Position numbers and translations under genes: made by a program | From: Kaistia defluvii | GTDB taxonomy: Bacteria; Pseudomonadota; Alphaproteobacteria; Rhizobiales; Kaistiaceae | NCBI RefSeq assembly: GCF_040548815.1 | Contig: NZ_JBEPSM010000001.1 | Location: 2,542,001-2,606,000, forward strand | Reading direction: 5' to 3' | Length of the DNA stretch: 64,000 nt | Notes under the pieces: generated by a model | What the model saw: only the letters and a program-made list of their open reading frames with translations | What the model was told of the DNA's origin: nothing | Databases searched by the model: none | Shown here: positions 55,615-64,000 of the stretch, piece after piece | How positions within the stretch are numbered: the first letter of the stretch is position 1 | How the letters are laid out: each line of letters starts with the position of its first letter

Positions 55615-55693
55615 GCCAACGGGACAAGCTGGCGCATCAAACGGGGAATGGGAATGTCGGCCGGGGCGAACCCCGGCCAGGAAGCGCGTTGGA

Positions 55694-56866
55694 TCAGGCG
55701 GCCTGGAGGGCGGCCTTCTGCGAGGCAAAAGCCCAGTCGAGCCACTCGGTGACGATGGAGAGATCGGAAGCCTCGATCGTCGCGCCGGCCCAGATGCGAA
55801 GGCCGGCGGGCGCATCGCGGTAGGAACCGATGTCATAGGCGACGCCGGCCTTGTCGAGCGCGGTCGAGACGGCCTTGGCGAAGGCGGCCTGCGCCTTGTC
55901 GTCGAGCGCCTTGATGGCCGGATCGGTGATGATCAGGCAAACCGACGTGTTCGAACGCGTGTTCTCGACGACCGGCAGGAAGTCGATCCAGCTGGTCTTC
56001 TCGACCCAGTCGGCCAGGACCTTGAGGTTGGCGTCGGCGCGGGCCTGCAGGGCCTTCCAGCCGCCCAGAGACTTCGCCCAGGTGAGCGCGTCGAGATAAT
56101 CCTCGACCGCCAGCATGGACGGTGTGTTGATCGTCTCGCCGACGAAGATGCCGTCGATGAGCTTGCCGCCCTTGGTCATGCGGAAGATCTTCGGCAGCGG
56201 CCATGCGGGCTTGTAGGTCTCGAGCCGCTCGACGGCGCGCGGGCTGAGGATCAGCATGCCATGGGCGCCCTCGCCGCCGAGAACCTTCTGCCAGGAGAAG
56301 GTCACGACATCGAGCTTGTCCCAGGCGAGATCCTGCGCGAAAGCGGCCGAGGTGGCGTCGCAGATGGTCAGGCCGGCGCGGTCGGCGTCGATCCAGTCGC
56401 CATTCGGAACGCGGACGCCCGAGGTGGTGCCGTTCCAGGTAAAGACGACGTCGCGATCGAAATCGACCTTGTTGAGGTCGGGAAGCTTGCCGTAATCGGC
56501 CGTGAAGGTGCGAACGTCTTCCAGCTTCAGCTGCTTGACGACATCGGTGACCCAGCCTTCGCCGAAGGATTCCCAGGCCAGCATGTCGACGCCGCGGGCG
56601 CCGAGCATCGACCACAGCACCATCTCGACGGCGCCCGTGTCGGACGCCGGAACGATGCCAATGCGATAGTCGGCGGGAACGCCGAGCACGTCGCGGGTCA
56701 GGTCGATGGCGTTCTGCAGCTTGGTCTTGCCGATCTTGGCCCGGTGGGACCGGCCGAGGGCCGCATCCTTGAGCGCATCCAGGGTCCAACCAGGACGCTT
56801 GGCGCAGGGGCCGGAAGAATAGTTTGCGTTCACCGGCCGGCGGGCGGGCGTAGCGAAGTCAGCCAT
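55694..56866 (-). CDS. serC: phosphoserine aminotransferase
   Basis: PLP enzyme of 390 aa in the alphaproteobacterial SerC group. The start [20 protein letters not shown] and the PLP-lysine region [20 protein letters not shown] are clear, as is the phosphate-binding [11 protein letters not shown] stretch. The start at 56866 ([11 protein letters not shown]) follows GAGAGG in the loop of a small hairpin in the leader. It is the first gene of the serC-serA operon. Confidence 0.96.
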   Translation of the reverse strand: MADFATPARRPVNANYSSGPCAKRPGWTLDALKDAALGRSHRAKIGKTKLQNAIDLTRDVLGVPADYRIGIVPASDTGAVEMVLWSMLGARGVDMLAWESFGEGWVTDVVKQLKLEDVRTFTADYGKLPDLNKVDFDRDVVFTWNGTTSGVRVPNGDWIDADRAGLTICDATSAAFAQDLAWDKLDVVTFSWQKVLGGEGAHGMLILSPRAVERLETYKPAWPLPKIFRMTKGGKLIDGIFVGETINTPSMLAVEDYLDALTWAKSLGGWKALQARADANLKVLADWVEKTSWIDFLPVVENTRSNTSVCLIITDPAIKALDDKAQAAFAKAVSTALDKAGVAYDIGSYRDAPAGLRIWAGATIEASDLSIVTEWLDWAFASQKAALQAA

Positions 56867-56869
56867 TTT

Positions 56870-56907
56870 CTATCCTCTCAGATAGTCAGCGCCTCGTTGG
56901 GGAGGCG
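56870..56907 (-). promoter_or_regulatory. structured serC leader, candidate serC RNA motif
   Basis: Read on the minus strand, two hairpins stand directly before serC: CGCCTC-CCCAAC-GAGGCG (56907-56890) and CTATC-TGAGAG-GATAG (56885-56870). The second holds the ribosome-binding sequence in its loop, three bases before the ATG. A conserved serC RNA motif is described in the leaders of rhizobial serC genes; the match is from general recollection, not alignment. Confidence 0.5.
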
Positions 56908-57032
56908 TGTCCCGCCGACGCGTTTACGCCTGGGCCGGAGGGAAAGCAAGACGAGGAAGAAATTTTGTCGATAGGCCCCGCTGCGGCTACATGGAATAGC
57001 CCTGAAGTTCGACCCAGCGTCCAGGAGATCCC

Positions 57033-57155
57033 ATGACGATCGACGGCAAGCCGCCGCGCCGCCCGCCCTACCGCCCGTCGGGGCAACTGGTCCTTCTCGT
57101 GCTCATCGTGATCTTGACGCTGCTGCAGGCGGCGAAATCGCAGGGCTGGATCTAG
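57033..57155 (+). CDS. small membrane protein (40 aa)
   Basis: The protein reads MTIDGKPPRRPPYRPSGQLV, then a transmembrane segment LLVLIVILTLLQ and the short tail AAKSQGWI. AGGAG lies five bases before the ATG. The proline/arginine-rich start and single transmembrane helix are plausible for a microprotein that binds a larger membrane complex, but no family is recognised. A very strong hairpin follows at 57197. It is divergent from serC. Confidence 0.55.
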   Translation: MTIDGKPPRRPPYRPSGQLVLLVLIVILTLLQAAKSQGWI

Positions 57156-57196
57156 CCGCCATGCCCCAGCCGGACGCCATCGCAGCGCCCTGAATG

Positions 57197-57232
57197 CCGA
57201 AAGCGCGCCACCAGGAGGTGGCGCGCTTTCGG
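57197..57232. terminator. strong hairpin between convergent genes
   Basis: Perfect 16-bp stem CCGAAAGCGCGCCACC (57197-57212) and its complement (57217-57232), loop AGGA. It lies between the 40-aa gene and the converging beta-barrel gene. Without a long T-run, it probably acts in both directions with help from Rho or as an mRNA end hairpin. Confidence 0.7.
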
Positions 57233-57285
57233 TCAAGCACATGGTCGTTGCCATGCCGGAGTTTCCGGCAGGCCGAGCGGAACGA

Positions 57286-58062
57286 TCAGTTGAACAGGTA
57301 GCGGATGCCGAAGTTCACATCATGCGAGGTGATGTTCTTGAACTTGAAGCCATCGTTCGGCCGCGAATAATTCGGGTCGATGTTGTAGGCGGTGTCGGTC
57401 TTGCCATTGCCGAGATCGACATAGCTGTAGCCGAGATCGAAGATCAGGTTCTCGGTCACCTTGAAGCCGAGGCCGGCATGGAGCGCCCAGGCGAAGTTCC
57501 ACTGCGAATCGCTGCCGGCATAACCGCCGCCATTCAGTTCCGTATTCACGTCGCGAAAGCCGGAAATCGTGTTGCGCGACGTACCGATGCCGGCGCCGAC
57601 ATAAGGCGTGATGCCGTGATAGGTGCCGAGATCGACATAGCCATTGGCCAGGAACAGCCATTCGGACTTCTGTGCGGTATAGTCGTCGCTAAAGGGAGCG
57701 CCTTCCAGCGGCGTCACGCGCTGCGTCGCGGAGAAATCCGCCTTGCCGCGATACTGCCCGGTCAGGTCGGCGCGGAACCAGTCGTTGAACTGATAGCCGG
57801 CGCCGAGGCTGAAGGTCGGGGCGGACGAGAAATCGCCCTTGTTGATCCACTCGGTCGCGTAGCCGGGGGTCTCGAAATACTGGTAGTCGAGATTGCCGAG
57901 GCGCTGGTTGCTCATGCCGATGGCGCCGCGCAGGTACCAGCCGCCGGTTGCCAACGGCACGGGCTCCACATAAGGCAGGTCCGCTGCGATCGCGGCGCCG
58001 CCGGGCACTGCACAGCCAAGGCCCGCCGCAATCGCGAGGGCCGCTATTCTTGATCTGGTCAT
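57286..58062 (-). CDS. outer-membrane beta-barrel protein, Omp25/porin-like
   Basis: Outer-membrane protein of 258 aa. The signal peptide ends AAIAAD near residue 27. The mature protein starts LPYVEPVPLATGGWYLRGAI and has repeated alternating strands (GAGYQFNDWFRADLTGQYRG, GYVDLGTYHGITPYVGAGIG, LIFDLGYSYVDLG), and ends DVNFGIRYLFN with the terminal aromatic needed for insertion. It fits the OmpA-like-barrel/Omp25 family of rhizobia. Upstream CtrA half-sites and a GANTC site suggest cell-cycle control, not proven. Confidence 0.88.
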   Translation of the reverse strand: MTRSRIAALAIAAGLGCAVPGGAAIAADLPYVEPVPLATGGWYLRGAIGMSNQRLGNLDYQYFETPGYATEWINKGDFSSAPTFSLGAGYQFNDWFRADLTGQYRGKADFSATQRVTPLEGAPFSDDYTAQKSEWLFLANGYVDLGTYHGITPYVGAGIGTSRNTISGFRDVNTELNGGGYAGSDSQWNFAWALHAGLGFKVTENLIFDLGYSYVDLGNGKTDTAYNIDPNYSRPNDGFKFKNITSHDVNFGIRYLFN

Positions 58063-58149
58063 CCTATCCCCCATCGAAGGCCGGACCACGACTTGCGCGA
58101 TCCCGAAACTCATGGGACGGAATTTCAGCCAGAACCTTTTAACATCGGA

Positions 58150-58174
58150 TTAACTACAACTCTTAACCAGAATC
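58150..58174. promoter_or_regulatory. TTAA half-sites and GANTC upstream of the beta-barrel gene
   Basis: TTAA (58150-58153), TTAACC (58163-58168) and GAATC (58170-58174) lie 88-112 bases before the start at 58062. The half-site spacing is 9, not the usual 7, so CtrA binding is only possible. Confidence 0.3.
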
Positions 58175-58347
58175 TTTCCGCCGCAACGGAAGGTTAAGCA
58201 TAACGGCCGTGTCAAAAATGCCCGCCCCCGGTGCGAGCCCGCCTCCCCCGCGCATTTCCGCCTGCAGGAAAAGGTTCGGGCCCCCGCGCCAAGCAAGCGC
58301 GACGGCCCGTCCGGGGATAACGTTGGCGAAGACCGGGAGTCGGCCGC

Positions 58348-59691
58348 TCAGGCGACCAGCTTCAATGCGCCGATGATGTCGTCGACCACGGCTTCCACCA
58401 GGGCGTGATCGTCGCCCTCGGCCATGACGCGGATCAGCGGCTCCGTGCCGGAGGGGCGGATGACCAGGCGGCCGGTCTTGCCAAGCCGCGCCTCGCCATC
58501 GGCGATCGCCGCCTGGACGCTTGCCTTCTCCAGCGGCTTGCCGCCGCCGAAGCGCAGGTTCTTGAGGATCTGCGGCACCGGTTCGAAGCGGCGGCAGACT
58601 TCGCTGACCGGCTTGCCGGTCTTGCGCACGACCGCGAGGATCTGCAGCGCCGAGACGAGGCCGTCGCCCGTGGTCGAGAAATCGGACAGGATCAGGTGGC
58701 CGGACTGTTCGCCGCCGACATTGAAGCCGTGCTGGCGCATGTGCTCGACGACATAGCGGTCGCCGACCTTGGTGCGGGCAAGGCTGAGGCCGATCGAGGC
58801 CAGAAAGCGCTCCAGGCCGAGATTGGACATGACCGTGGCCACGATACCCGGCTGCGACAGAAGCCCATCCTCGGCCCAGGACTGGGCGACGACGGCCATC
58901 AGCTGGTCGCCATCGACCACTTCGCCATTTTCATCGACGATGATGACCCGGTCGGCATCGCCATCCAACGCGATGCCGATATCGGCGCGCACCTCATGCA
59001 CCTTCCTGCGCAACGCATCCGTCGCCGTCGAACCGACATCGAGGTTGATGTTGAAGCCGTTCGGCTCGGCGCCGATGGTGATCACCTCCGCGCCGAGTTC
59101 CCAAAGCACGGCGGGCGCCACCTTGTAGGCGGCGCCATTGGCGCAATCGACGACGATGCGCAGGCCGGCGAGGTCGAGGGTTTTCGGCAGGGTCCGCTTG
59201 GCGAATTCGACATAGCGCTCCTGCGCGCCGTCGATGCGCTTGGCGCGGCCGAGGTCGGCGGAGCCGGCCAGGCGGCCGGAAAGGTCCTCCTCGATCAGCG
59301 CCTCGATCTTCGCTTCGGTCTCGTCGGAAAGCTTGTAGCCGTCGGGACCGAACAGCTTGATGCCGTTATCCTCATACGGGTTGTGCGAGGCGGAGATCAT
59401 GACGCCGAGATCGGCGCGCAGCGAGCGGGTCAGCATGGCAACGGCCGGCGTCGGCATCGGGCCGAGCAGGAAAACATCCATGCCGGCAGCCGTGAACCCC
59501 GCCGTCAGCGCCGGCTCGATCATGTAGCCGGACAGGCGCGTATCCTTGCCGATCACCACGCGGTGCCGATGGCCACCATTCCGGAACGCCAGCCCCGCGG
59601 CGATCCCCACCTGCAGTGCCAGTTGCGGGGTGATCGGAAAGGCGTTGGCCTTGCCCCGAATGCCGTCCGTGCCGAAGAATTTGCGAGCCAT
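58348..59691 (-). CDS. glmM: phosphoglucosamine mutase
   Basis: Enzyme of 447 aa that converts glucosamine-6-phosphate to glucosamine-1-phosphate for peptidoglycan and LPS. The active-site serine is about residue 102 in [12 protein letters not shown], the metal loop is [15 protein letters not shown], and the phosphate-binding loop is [14 protein letters not shown]. The start [13 protein letters not shown] is as expected. In relatives glmM follows ftsH directly; here a hydrolase gene on the other strand lies between. Confidence 0.97.
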   Translation of the reverse strand: MARKFFGTDGIRGKANAFPITPQLALQVGIAAGLAFRNGGHRHRVVIGKDTRLSGYMIEPALTAGFTAAGMDVFLLGPMPTPAVAMLTRSLRADLGVMISASHNPYEDNGIKLFGPDGYKLSDETEAKIEALIEEDLSGRLAGSADLGRAKRIDGAQERYVEFAKRTLPKTLDLAGLRIVVDCANGAAYKVAPAVLWELGAEVITIGAEPNGFNINLDVGSTATDALRRKVHEVRADIGIALDGDADRVIIVDENGEVVDGDQLMAVVAQSWAEDGLLSQPGIVATVMSNLGLERFLASIGLSLARTKVGDRYVVEHMRQHGFNVGGEQSGHLILSDFSTTGDGLVSALQILAVVRKTGKPVSEVCRRFEPVPQILKNLRFGGGKPLEKASVQAAIADGEARLGKTGRLVIRPSGTEPLIRVMAEGDDHALVEAVVDDIIGALKLVA

Positions 59692-59985
59692 GCGTCGAAT
59701 CCGTCTCCTTATTCGCCGGCAGTCTTAACCCAGCATTGCGGCGAAACCGTTCAAAAATCATAAGCACTTGTTACACGCCGGCCCGTTGCAACTCGCCCGT
59801 TACCGACGCCGACAAATCCAGGCTCGATTCCTTGACCATAAGGTCCAGATTTCATTGAGCAATTCGGCCAGGCTTGCCGAAATTTGGTTCGGAAGCCGAA
59901 TATTTCAGCCGGACACGCAATGTGCATTTCGCCCCGCCGGGCGGGATGGCAAGGGGGTCTTCCCTTCCCGCATCAGGAGCAGGAT

Positions 59986-60549
59986 ATGAAGGCCCTCATC
60001 ACCGTCGACATGCTGAACGACTTCTACTCTGGCGTGCTGAACAACGAACTGCATGCGTCGAAAATCGTGCCTGTTATCGCCAGGCTGATCGATCATGCCC
60101 GCGCCAATCCGGATTGGCTCCTCGTCTATTCGAATGATGCCCATCGCGCCGATGATGCCGAGATCGCCATCTGGGGGCCGCACGCCATGGCCGGCACGCG
60201 CGGCGCCGACGTCATCGACGCGCTGAAGCCGATCGGCGCCCCGCGCGAGATCGTCTCGCCCAAGCGCTTCTATGGCGCCTTCGACGAGACCGGACTGCAC
60301 GAGATCCTGCAGGGCTATGGCGTCACCGACGTCGTCATCGTGGGCCAGCACACCCATTGCTGCGTCCGGCACTCCAGCTACGGCGCCTTCATTCGCGGCT
60401 ATGGCATCGAGATCCCGACCGATGGCGTCTGCGTGTTCGACGGCGTCGATAACGCCGCGGCGATCGACTATCTGCGCACCATCTATGGCGCGACCATCAC
60501 CGATTCCGAAACCCTGATCGGCGCGGCTGCCGCCACCAAGGCCGCCTGA
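59986..60549 (+). CDS. cysteine hydrolase, isochorismatase fold
   Basis: Enzyme of 187 aa. The catalytic triad is visible: Asp8 in ITVDMLNDFYSG, Lys93 in SPKRFYGAF, and Cys126 in GQHTHCCVRHSSYGA. The closing helix (AIDYLRTIYGATITDSETLI) fits nicotinamidase-like or isochorismatase-like members; the metal-binding histidine set of nicotinamidases is not clear, so the substrate is open. AGGAG precedes the ATG at 59986. It lies between ftsH and glmM on the opposite strand. Confidence 0.88.
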   Translation: MKALITVDMLNDFYSGVLNNELHASKIVPVIARLIDHARANPDWLLVYSNDAHRADDAEIAIWGPHAMAGTRGADVIDALKPIGAPREIVSPKRFYGAFDETGLHEILQGYGVTDVVIVGQHTHCCVRHSSYGAFIRGYGIEIPTDGVCVFDGVDNAAAIDYLRTIYGATITDSETLIGAAAATKAA

Positions 60550-60568
60550 AACGACCGAGCGGGCAAAG

Positions 60569-60600
60569 AAAAAGGGCGGGACCTGGGTCCCGCCCTTTTT
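60569..60600. terminator. bidirectional terminator between hydrolase gene and ftsH
   Basis: Stem GGGCGGGAC (60574-60582) and GTCCCGCCC (60587-60595), loop CTGG, with five A before and five T after. It serves both converging genes. Confidence 0.92.
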
Positions 60601-60616
60601 GCAATCATGCGGTCGA

Positions 60617-62539
<1,923 letters not shown>

Positions 62540-62677
62540 CAGAATCCCTTCAAGGGCAGGATTACGGCCGAGGTGCCGCTCATTTGAAAGCTAAGATAGG
62601 TGGCCCGACCGCTTAAGCCAATATGAGCTATGCCAATGAAAGCGCGGAAAATGCGGCAATGGTTTAGATCCGGCGGC

Positions 62678-64000
62678 TCATTCCGCCGATCGGACCGGTT
62701 CCAGCATCCGTTCACCGACCAGTGAGGACGCCTCGAACCCTACGCCGAGCCCCGCATCCGACGCGATGCCCAGCGCCGGAACCGCAACGATTTCGCCATT
62801 TCGCCGCAGCGCCGGCAGCGCCTCAATGGCGCGTGGCATGCCCTTCGGTACGCAGACGGCAAATTGTCGCCGCCCCTCGGCTCCCAGCGCCCCTATGGTA
62901 AACGCCCCGGCCGCCCCGGACGTCATGCGGACAGCAAATCGGCCGTCCCAGATGCCGGAAAAGCCGCTTTCGACTGTAATTTCGGCCAAACCCTCGCGTC
63001 CCGGCTCGCGCTGGAAGCGGAAGGCGCCCTGCCGCAGGTCGATCAGCACCCCGGCCAGAGTGCGCGCGAGCTTGCCGGATGGCTCGCCCTGCAGCGCCTG
63101 GCGCATCGCCATTTCCAGCGTCTCCAGGCTTTCCAGCCGCGGAACATAGGCCGCACCGCCGGCCGCGCGCAGGATGCGGGCGAGCGCCCGCAGGCGCACC
63201 TCCTCCGGCTCCCCGTTCCAGGCGGCGGCATCGAGCCGGACGCCGCCGGTGGCGTCGGTAATCGCCCCCCGCTCGAACAGCCGTCCGACATAGCTGTCGA
63301 GCGCCGCCGCCGCACGGCCCAGTCGCTTCGCCGTGGCCGCCAGTGTCTCCGCGTCGAGCCCCTCGGCAGCGAGCATCGGCATCAGCCGGCGAAAGCGGAC
63401 GCGGTCGAAGGCGGGGTCGGCATTATGCGGGTCGTCGACGGCTTGGAGACCCGCAGCGCGGACGACATCGACGAGGTCCTCATGCGGCACGTCGAGCAGC
63501 GGCCGGACGAGGCGGATGCCGTCGCGTTCGACATCACGGACCATGGCGGCCAGGCCATAGACGCCGGAACCGCGCGCCAGGCGCATCAGGAACGTCTCGG
63601 CCTGGTCGTCACGGTGATGGGCGGTGGCAAGGTGGGTTGCACCGGCCTGGCGCGCCGCGTCCAGCAGTAGCGCATAACGCGCGGCGCGGGCGGCGGCCTC
63701 GATGCCGCGAAGGGGAGCGGGGTCGGTCCAAAGCAGCGAGTGGAACCGAAGTCCGTGGCGTTTTGCGACCTCGCCGACAAAGCGGGCCTCGGCGGCGGAT
63801 TCAGGCCGAAGGCCATGATCGACGGTCAGCACCAGCAGGTCGGGCCCGGTCGGCCCAGCCGCGCGCCAGCGTTGGGCGAGAAGGAGCAGAGCCAGCGAAT
63901 CGGCGCCGCCCGAAACGGCAAGGGCCAGACACCCGGTCTCCGCGAACGGTGCGAAAAGTTCGTCGAGCCGCGCGCCGTCGTTCAGCAGCGAGCTATCAGC
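62678..64000 (-). CDS. tilS: tRNA(Ile)-lysidine synthetase (N-terminal end outside window)
   Basis: The frame runs off the right edge; about 440 codons are visible. Near the N-terminus the PP-loop motif AVSGGADSLALLLLAQ is present (about 63913-63960), followed by LTVDHGLRPESAAEARFVGE and HLATAHHRDDQAETFLMRLA. TilS turns C34 to lysidine in the CAT-anticodon isoleucine tRNA. The C-terminal half is less conserved, as usual. ftsH follows after about 140 bases. The start is at or just beyond position 64000. Confidence 0.95.
   Translation of the reverse strand, partial: ADSSLLNDGARLDELFAPFAETGCLALAVSGGADSLALLLLAQRWRAAGPTGPDLLVLTVDHGLRPESAAEARFVGEVAKRHGLRFHSLLWTDPAPLRGIEAAARAARYALLLDAARQAGATHLATAHHRDDQAETFLMRLARGSGVYGLAAMVRDVERDGIRLVRPLLDVPHEDLVDVVRAAGLQAVDDPHNADPAFDRVRFRRLMPMLAAEGLDAETLAATAKRLGRAAAALDSYVGRLFERGAITDATGGVRLDAAAWNGEPEEVRLRALARILRAAGGAAYVPRLESLETLEMAMRQALQGEPSGKLARTLAGVLIDLRQGAFRFQREPGREGLAEITVESGFSGIWDGRFAVRMTSGAAGAFTIGALGAEGRRQFAVCVPKGMPRAIEALPALRRNGEIVAVPALGIASDAGLGVGFEASSLVGERMLEPVRSAE

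Noticed and set aside
54122..56974. 950-codon plus-strand frame opposite serA and serC
   Set aside because: Shadow of two enzymes with intact active sites; it also runs through the palindromic repeat.

Overview
The window is about 64 kb of high-GC, gene-dense chromosome. The core gene set points to an alphaproteobacterium of the order Hyphomicrobiales (Rhizobiales): divK next to a DUF3572 gene, a fliJ-like gene divergent from ctrA, chpT, sciP, a DUF1134/EipA gene, a serC-serA operon with a structured leader, pyrB with a degenerate pyrC, and rpoH downstream of an RluA-type pseudouridine synthase. The genus cannot be fixed from the sequence alone.

Layout. 1-1680: end of a NitT/TauT-type ABC importer (permease, ATPase) plus a small coupled membrane protein. 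1848-5174: binding protein and two permeases of an AapJQM-type polar amino-acid importer, with no ATPase gene following. About 5175-11174: an accessory block, bounded on the right by a tRNA-Met whose 3' end faces it. Here most genes are broken: an RraA-family fragment, a CxxC/HNH-like gene, an SRAP gene, a zinc-ribbon gene with an internal stop, a frameshifted small gene and a GreA/GreB-like gene with three frameshifts. Intact genes in the block are two very small ORFs and a divergent SDR/TetR pair. 11334-28813: housekeeping genes (pmtA-like, mnmA, sciP, metallo-hydrolase, VTT membrane protein, ruvX, aidB-like, rnr, topA, dprA, plsY, pyrC-like, pyrB, DUF983). 29230-36000: MFS transporter, rpmG, then the CtrA cell-cycle cluster (divK, DUF3572, GNAT, fliJ-like, ctrA, chpT, eipA). 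36064-43887: coiled-coil membrane protein, epimerase/LysR pair, tRNA-Glu, rluA-type synthase, rpoH and a cyclase-TolB-TPR protein. 43960-45897: thiY-thiX under a TPP riboswitch. 45950-64000: lipid kinase, proline-rich membrane protein, purA, DUF4139 protein, ClbS-like protein, EamA transporter, serC-serA, outer-membrane beta-barrel, glmM, cysteine hydrolase, ftsH and the start-truncated tilS.

The genes connect in recognisable ways. DivK, ChpT, CtrA and SciP belong to one phosphorelay and transcription circuit; a CtrA-like box precedes sciP, and a cluster of TTAA half-sites and GANTC methylation sites precedes ctrA. The serine, pyrimidine and thiamine genes form short operons, two of them with RNA leaders. 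Palindromic intergenic repeats of at least three families sit between core genes, one of them inside the serC-serA operon.

No CRISPR array, rRNA operon, complete insertion sequence or intact prophage was seen. The least explained parts are the decayed block, in which two copies of one hairpin overlap the ribosome-binding sites of two adjacent small genes, and several ABC importers that lack a component.
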